A stretch of DNA of 64,000 nt from Taxillus chinensis. Taxonomy: Eukaryota > Streptophyta > Magnoliopsida > Santalales > Loranthaceae. Below, piece by piece: positions 58,887 through 64,000 of this stretch (positions are counted from its first letter, which is position 1; each line of letters begins with the position of its first letter). The notes beneath the pieces are model-generated. The model did not search any database. It was not told the DNA's origin and saw only the letters and a list, made by a program, of their open reading frames with translations. The translations under genes were made by a program, and so were the position numbers. The DNA is taken from contig CM042088.1 of NCBI GenBank assembly GCA_023512835.1, forward strand, positions 14,562,078 to 14,626,077, in the 5' to 3' direction.

Positions 58887-58989
58887 TGTGGGCTTGTGCG
58901 CTATGCTGGATTGGGTGCATGTTGGCGGGGATTAGGGCTTGCGCGCTATGCTGGACTGGGTGCGTGTTGGCGGGGAATCCCCGCCCCGT

Positions 58990-59402
58990 TGTCACGGGGC
59001 CAGGTTTCCTGCGTCTCTCAACCCATTGCGGCACTTAGCTTCTTTATCCACAATTCGCTAAGTTTAGCCTTTAAGGGTTGAAGCGCACGTAGATTGGTTT
59101 TGCCCTGCCACTGGGCTCATCAGGAGAACAGCTCCAGTTCCCGACCAATTTGTGTAAGGATGGCCAAATCCCTTCTTCAACGTCAAGTTCGCGACTAGCG
59201 GCGTGCTCCCCAGATTCAACCGGGTCGGCACGTCTGAACTCCGAAGGGGTTCCATCCGTTTCCTCCACGAACTGCCTGGAATCTTCCGCTGTGTACCATC
59301 TATGCTTTCAACCAACCCCTCTCCTTTACGTAGCACGAATACATTCCTGAATCGTGCCAATGAGAAACGTTCCGCCAGCACCACGCTGCTCGGGTCGTGA
59401 CA
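58990..59402 (-). mobile_element. Candidate small solo LTR (TRIM-like) in the hAT-like element
   Basis: A 413-bp block of balanced composition unlike its surroundings, with TG...CA ends (TGTCACG ... CGTGACA) and CCGT on both sides (58986-58989, 59403-59406), fitting a short target duplication. Absent from the opposite arm. Frames of 65-148 codons are open on - (59064-59510) but match nothing I recognise. Strand is a guess. Confidence 0.5.
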
Positions 59403-59551
59403 CCGTGCCCCGGCGGGGTGGGGATGGCGCAGAAAATTTATTACCCACCGGGGCACGAGGCGGGGATGAGGCGTACTTTCGCTATCAGGGATGGGGATGG
59501 GGCAACCCAAAACCCACCCCGCTGCGCCCTATTGTCATCTCTACTCATGGG

Positions 59552-60294
59552 CGGGTGGGAACACATGCCTTTTTTTTTCATTGAATCAATTTTTATATTA
59601 ATTCTAGAATCATTATAACCTTCTTTTAGTAGATATTAAAACCTAAAAATTATGGATAAAAAATTTACCTTGTCCCTTATTACAGTAGCTTTGAAAATCC
59701 ATGTTTTTTGTTTTTTGTTTTTAAAAATATATTTAAAAATATTAAGTATGGTGTGTTTTCTGTCAAATTAAAAATATTTTTTTGTTTAGTGTGTCAAGAA
59801 AGATCTAGCAGCAGGGGGTGGGGCATCATGTAATGGGGGGGGGGGGGGGTCCACTGAGAGGGAATCGCACGGCTAGGGGTGGTGGTAGACTCATCGAAAA
59901 ACACATGAAAACAGAAAAAATCAATTAGAAAATATCTAAATGTGTTTTTATTTTTTGCATTTGAAAATAACTTGTTTAAAAAAAAACCATGTCACAAACA
60001 ATTTGATTTGAATACAAAAAACACACCAAAAAAAAACAAACACCAAAAGCCTCCTAGATTCAAGGAGCAAAGTTGCCAAACAAATTAACATTCCACTAAT
60101 GCCATAAAAGAAAAAAAATAGAATTTCTATTTATATCTATCCAATAATAAGATATAATTAATTAATTAATTAATGATCATATATTTTTAATAAATTGCCT
60201 AGTGTGGGAATTCCTAACTAGGGGTTGTATTTTGAGTGCTCGAAAATACAAATTTTAAAATAATTTCATGTTTTAATTAGGATATTTTGCTTTT
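59552..60294. other. AT-rich intergenic sequence upstream of PDC
   Basis: No gene. Holds a 13-base poly-G run near 59838-59850, several A/T runs, and a TTAATTAATTAATTAAT stretch near 60155. Confidence 0.5.
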
Positions 60295-60546
60295 ACTTGT
60301 CACTCAAGTCAAATGTCAAAAAAGCTATTTAATTAGATTCTAGGGTTGAAAATCATAAATAAGTTTGTTTTATATTTGTAAAGTCAAAAAAAGTCTGAGT
60401 CTAATTGAATTTTAAAAATTTAAACCTAATAAATAATCTTATTTGTTTACAAAGAAAACAAAACAAAACAGAAGGTACCACAGATTCAGCCGGTTTGTCC
60501 AAAAACCAGCACCTTTGCCACCACGGCCCCCCCCCCCCCCCCAAAC

Positions 60547-60554
60547 TATAAAAA
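60547..60554 (+). promoter_or_regulatory. Probable TATA box of PDC
   Basis: TATAAAAA, 97 bp before the ATG, gives an expected start near 60578 and a 5' UTR of about 70 nt. A poly-C run (60528-60542) lies directly upstream. Confidence 0.6.
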
Positions 60555-60650
60555 AAGCCTAACCATCGTCCCAAATCATCATAAACCTCCCCAAAACCCA
60601 GTTTTATATTCCTTCCGCGTGTGATCTCTATCAACCACAAGCTTATTCCA

Positions 60651-61189
60651 ATGGCCAGCAACGCCAACATCTGCTCTCTCGAGACCTCCAAGTCCGCCAA
60701 TGGCGGCGACATCGGCTGCGCTCCCTCCGTGCCGCCGGGGCTGGCCGTCGTGTCCTCCTCGGAGGCAACACTCGGCCGCCACCTGGCCCGCCGGCTGGTC
60801 CAGATCGGCGTCGGCGACATTTTCACCGTCCCCGGTGACTTCAACCTGACGCTGTTGGACCACCTCATCGCCGAGCCGGGGCTCACCAACGTGGGCTGCT
60901 GCAACGAGCTCAACGCCGGGTACGCCGCCGACGGCTACGCTAGGCGGCGAGGCGTCGGGGCCTGCGTCGTGACTTTCACCGTAGGTGGACTCAGTGTGCT
61001 TAATGCCATCGCCGGCGCGTACAGCGAGAACCTTCCCATCATCTGCATCGTCGGAGGTCCCAACTCCAACGATTACGGCACCAACCGAATCCTCCACCAC
61101 ACCATTGGGTTGCCCGATTTTAGCCAGGAGCTTCGGTGCTTCCAGACCGTCACTTGCTATCAGGTAATACAATATTCAATTGATGTTTG

Positions 61190-61239
<50 letters not shown>

Positions 61240-63433
61240 TACATCGTCATATATATGTCGTTGATGGAATCGATTTTGTATTAGGCTGTCGTCAACAACT
61301 TGGACGACGCGCATGAGATGATCGATACGGCGATCTCGACGGCTCTCAAGGAAAGCAAGCCTGTTTATATCAGCATTGCTTGTAATCTCCCTGCCATTCC
61401 TCATCCCACTTTCAGTCGCGAGCCCGTCCCTTTCTCTATTTCTCCAAGGTAAATCAAATCGAATCAATAGTGTGCGTGTCCATCCCATCCGATGATACGT
61501 TTATCGCTTTTTAGATCTTTCTGGTTTTCTGGATCCATATTGAATCATGGAATTGGGTTTTTCTGATTAATTTTCTTGTTATAGTAATTTGTGGATGGTT
61601 ATTTGATGATGATATCCTACTTCGAAATCTGGGTGTCAAGCCTTTTCTTATAATTTTGTTTCCAGGCTATTCAGGAAATATAGATGTGTAAATTAATTTT
61701 GATTGATCCCTGTTTTTGCCATTCACAGTCTTTGAGATCTATATCGAACTATAATTGGGTATCCAATTCTGAACGATATATCACATCCTATATGTAAATT
61801 CGCTCTGTTTCTGTCACCCTTATTTATTATTATTGTTTCTTGGTTATTTGGTTTATTTGGTTAGATTGAGTAACCCGATGGGGCTGGAGGCAGCAGTGGC
61901 AGCCGCAGCTGATTTCCTCAACAAGGCTGTGAAGCCGGTCCTTGTCGGTGGTTCTAAGCTGCGCGTGGCCAATGCCAGTGACGCCTTCGTCTCCCTTGCC
62001 GACGCATCAGGCTATGCTCTCGCAGTGATGCCGGCGGCTAAAGGGATGGTCCCCGAGGACCACCCGCACTTCATCGGCACCTTCTGGGGAGCCGTTAGCA
62101 CCAGCTTCTGCGCTGAGATAGTTGAGTCCGCTGACTTCTACCTCTTTGCTGGACCCATCTTTAACGATTACAGCTCCGTGGGTTACTCCCACCTCTTCAA
62201 GAAGGAGAAGGCCATAATTGTTGAGCCTGACCGCATTGTCATAGGTAATGGTCCGGCCTTTGGCTGTGTCCTCATGAAGGACTTCCTCACTGCCCTCGCC
62301 AAGCGTGTTAACAAGAACACCAGCTCCTACGATAACTATCACCGGATTTTCGTGCCAGAGGGCGCGGTGCCGCTGAGCAAGCCCATGGAGCCATTGAGGG
62401 TGAACATTATGTTCCAGCACATCCAGAAGATGTTGTCCGGGAACACTTCTGTGATTGCTGAAACCGGCGACTCCTGGTTCAATTGCCTGAAGCTTAAACT
62501 TCCCAAGGACTGCGGGTAAGCGAGCAATTGCTGTTTGGCTTTGATTTCGTTTCTTTTCTTTATTATGGGTGGGAATTGAGATGAGTCTTTTGGGATTTTG
62601 GTTAATTTTAGGTACGAGTTTCAAAGGCAATATGGGTCTATTGGTTGGTCTGTTAGAGCTTCTCCGCAGTTGCTGATTGTGTTTAATTTGTTTATAATTT
62701 TGGAGGTGATAGAATGAGATAATTTTGTTGGATTTTGGTTAATATTAGGTACGAGTTCCAGATGCAATATGGGTCTATTGGATGGTCTGTTGGGGCTACT
62801 CTTGGGTATGCTCAGGCTGATAAGAGCAACAGGGTCATTGCTTGCATTGGAGATGGGAGTTTCCAGGTGATAATTTTTGAAGACTATAATCATTTTTTTT
62901 CCACATGTTCATACATTGGATTGTCTGGTGGATTGAACATTAATACCGTTTGGGTTGTGTGTAGGTGACTGCTCAAGATGTGTCCACAATGATCAGGTGT
63001 GGTCAGAAAAGCATCATCTTCCTCGTAAACAATGGTGGGTACACCATAGAGGTGGAAATCCATGATGGACCGTACAACGTGATCAAGAACTGGAACTACA
63101 CTGGTCTCGTTGATGCCTTCCACAACGGTGACGGCAAATGCTGGACTGCCAAGGTAAAAATTGCTTGAAGCTCTTGCGCATGACGCAAACAAATCAATGG
63201 CGGATGGATCATTTGGCCGTCTAATTTAGTTGTGATTGTTATTATTATTGATTTGTTGGCAGGCTACATGTGAGGAAGAGCTGGTGGCAGCCATCGCAAC
63301 CGCGACGGGTGCCAAAAACGAATGTCTATGCTTCATTGAGGTGGTTTTGCACAAGGACGACACCAGCAAAGAGCTGCTTGAGTGGGGTTCTAGGGTGTCT
63401 GCTGCCAACAGCCGTCCCCCAAATCCACAATAA
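60651..63433 (+). CDS. PDC: Pyruvate decarboxylase, six exons
   Basis: Thiamine-diphosphate enzyme of the cytosol that converts pyruvate to acetaldehyde and CO2, the first step of ethanol fermentation (with alcohol dehydrogenase) under low oxygen. Exons: 60651-61163, 61285-61448, 61865-62515, 62749-62866, 62965-63153, 63263-63433; all introns GT-AG and frame kept, giving 601 residues, normal for plant PDC (about 600). N-terminal domain: catalytic Glu in [16 protein letters not shown] and the His pair in NRILHHTIG. Middle domain from exon 3. C-terminal domain: cofactor motif GDGSFQ, then NNGGYTIE (the GDG...NN Mg-TPP signature). ATG 60651 is chosen because the sequence then follows the usual plant N-terminus; an upstream in-frame GTG at 60621 is not a credible start. 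Apparently intact. Exons are GC-rich beside AT-rich flanks. A (TA)n run lies in intron 1, and intron 3 has a duplicated exon start. Confidence 0.97.
61191..61237. repeat. (TA)n microsatellite in PDC intron 1
   Basis: About 23 TA units, likely polymorphic between individuals. Confidence 0.95.
62605..62748 (+). other. Duplicated exon 4 start and splice acceptor in PDC intron 3
   Basis: TTTGGTTAATTTTAG then GTACGAGTTTCAAAGGCAAT (from 62612) repeats the true acceptor and exon start (TTTGGTTAATATTAG, GTACGAGTTCCAGATGCAAT from 62749). About 60 bp of the exon 4 start is copied with changes, then diverges. Using the upstream acceptor would read about 35 codons in frame and reach a TGA near 62713, truncating the enzyme before the GDG motif. 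Confidence 0.8.
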
Positions 63434-64000
63434 TGAAAATGGTTAAATCGTTCCCTCTATTCGTTCGCAACGGAGCACAATACTATCAAAGTTTTCTATC
63501 CCCTTCATTAATGTTTTGATGTGGGGATTTATTTTTTAGTTCGCCTATTTGTTGGAATTTTTTGGCCGAGTCAGTTTTGCATGTGGACCCTTTTTGTGGG
63601 TTGTTTTAATATAAAATTTCTTTCTTCTTCCGGAAATATTAGTAAAACTGACCAAGAAATATGAATTATTCTTCACCCTTAATGTTATAATTATATGTAT
63701 AATAAATATATATAGGACTAATAAGGCTATCGTTAATCTATTAGTTATAGCAAAAATTATAGCTAAATTTTACTTAAATTATTATATAATATATTAGCAA
63801 AAATTTATTTAAATTTATCTTTAGCTTTTGTTATTGTTAAATTGTTACCTCATCTTTCACCCTACGTGTATTTTAAAATGACAACTCTGTCTTTTAGTCT
63901 TCCTATCGTCGCCTCCTTCTTCCCCATTCCCTTTGCATCCGTTGGCCGTAGACCCAGCCGTCGCCCCCTTTTCTCCCCTGTCCCTCTGTCGCAGCCCCAG
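63434..64000. other. 3' flank of PDC
   Basis: The PDC 3' UTR probably ends near an AATATAAA signal (~63608-63616). 63660-63840 is AT-rich. From 63860 the sequence becomes pyrimidine-rich (TCGCC and CCTTC runs), possibly the leader of another gene beyond the window. No ORF is supported. Confidence 0.45.

Larger units (their letters stand above)
56632..59543. mobile_element. Larger hAT-like fold-back element, 2.9 kb
   Basis: Imperfect terminal repeats TAGGGATAGCAATTTAACCC and, at the right, the reverse complement of TAGAGATGACAATAGGGCG. 8-bp target duplication CTCATGGC / CTCATGGG (56624-56631 and 59544-59551, one mismatch). The ends are GC-rich. Inside, two long inverted arms (about 56884-57440 and 58340-58865, roughly 85% by eye) surround an extremely AT-rich centre. 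Within the left arm a ~200-bp unit is directly repeated (57197-57392 and 57437-57633). No transposase. Confidence 0.78.

Noticed and set aside
59064..59510. 148-codon frame on - as a host gene
   Set aside because: It crosses from the 413-bp insertion into the GC-rich hAT end, so it is a chimera of two mobile elements.
61201..61316. Extension of the PDC exon 1 frame through the TA repeat
   Set aside because: A GT donor at 61164 and an AG acceptor at 61283-61284 restore the conserved protein; the read-through is a TA-repeat artefact.

Overview
The window is nuclear DNA of a flowering plant, probably a eudicot. Most of it is LTR retrotransposons nested in one another, and it ends with one ordinary intron-containing host gene, pyruvate decarboxylase. 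The evidence is the retroelement families present (Athila-type Ty3/gypsy, SIRE-like Ty1/copia), hAT-type terminal inverted repeats, GT-AG introns and a plant-type PDC. I cannot name the species.

Layout. 1-8210: element A, the 3' part of an Athila-like Ty3/gypsy element on + (end of reverse transcriptase, RNase H, integrase, then a third ORF ending in a C48/Ulp1-type peptidase), with a solo LTR of its own family inside it. 8211-~17545: element B, same family, on -, inserted in A's 3' LTR, so A and B lie tail to tail. ~17545-31961: copia copy 1 on +, whose integrase is split by a 1737-bp solo LTR of a third family. 31962-34023: non-coding repeats. 34024-54779: element C, a decayed Ty3/gypsy-like element with intact 5-bp target duplication (TGAGC); its 3' LTR holds copia copy 2 (40748-53473, -, target duplication TAGTC). 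54785-60600: AT-rich flank with two hAT-like elements, a small solo-LTR-like insertion and a diverged duplicate of the PDC upstream region. 60651-63433: PDC, six exons, 601 codons.

Most notable. (1) Two unrelated retrotransposon superfamilies (Athila-like gypsy and SIRE-like copia) carry the same kind of extra ORF downstream of pol: a plant-transposon-protein domain (resembling the family Pfam calls Transposase_32), a disordered or coiled-coil linker, and a C48 peptidase domain with recognisable His/Asp/Gln/Cys residues. (2) In the Athila-like elements this ORF follows its own TATA box and an array of CACGTG G-boxes. That array is related to the U3 promoter of the same family's LTR and to the LTR of element C's family, so one promoter cassette appears in three contexts. 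The window therefore suggests retroelements with a separately promoted, SUMO-protease-like accessory gene. Every retroelement copy here carries disabling lesions, so activity would have to come from relatives elsewhere.

All calls come from reading the sequence; no database search was run. Statements on novelty are unverified.
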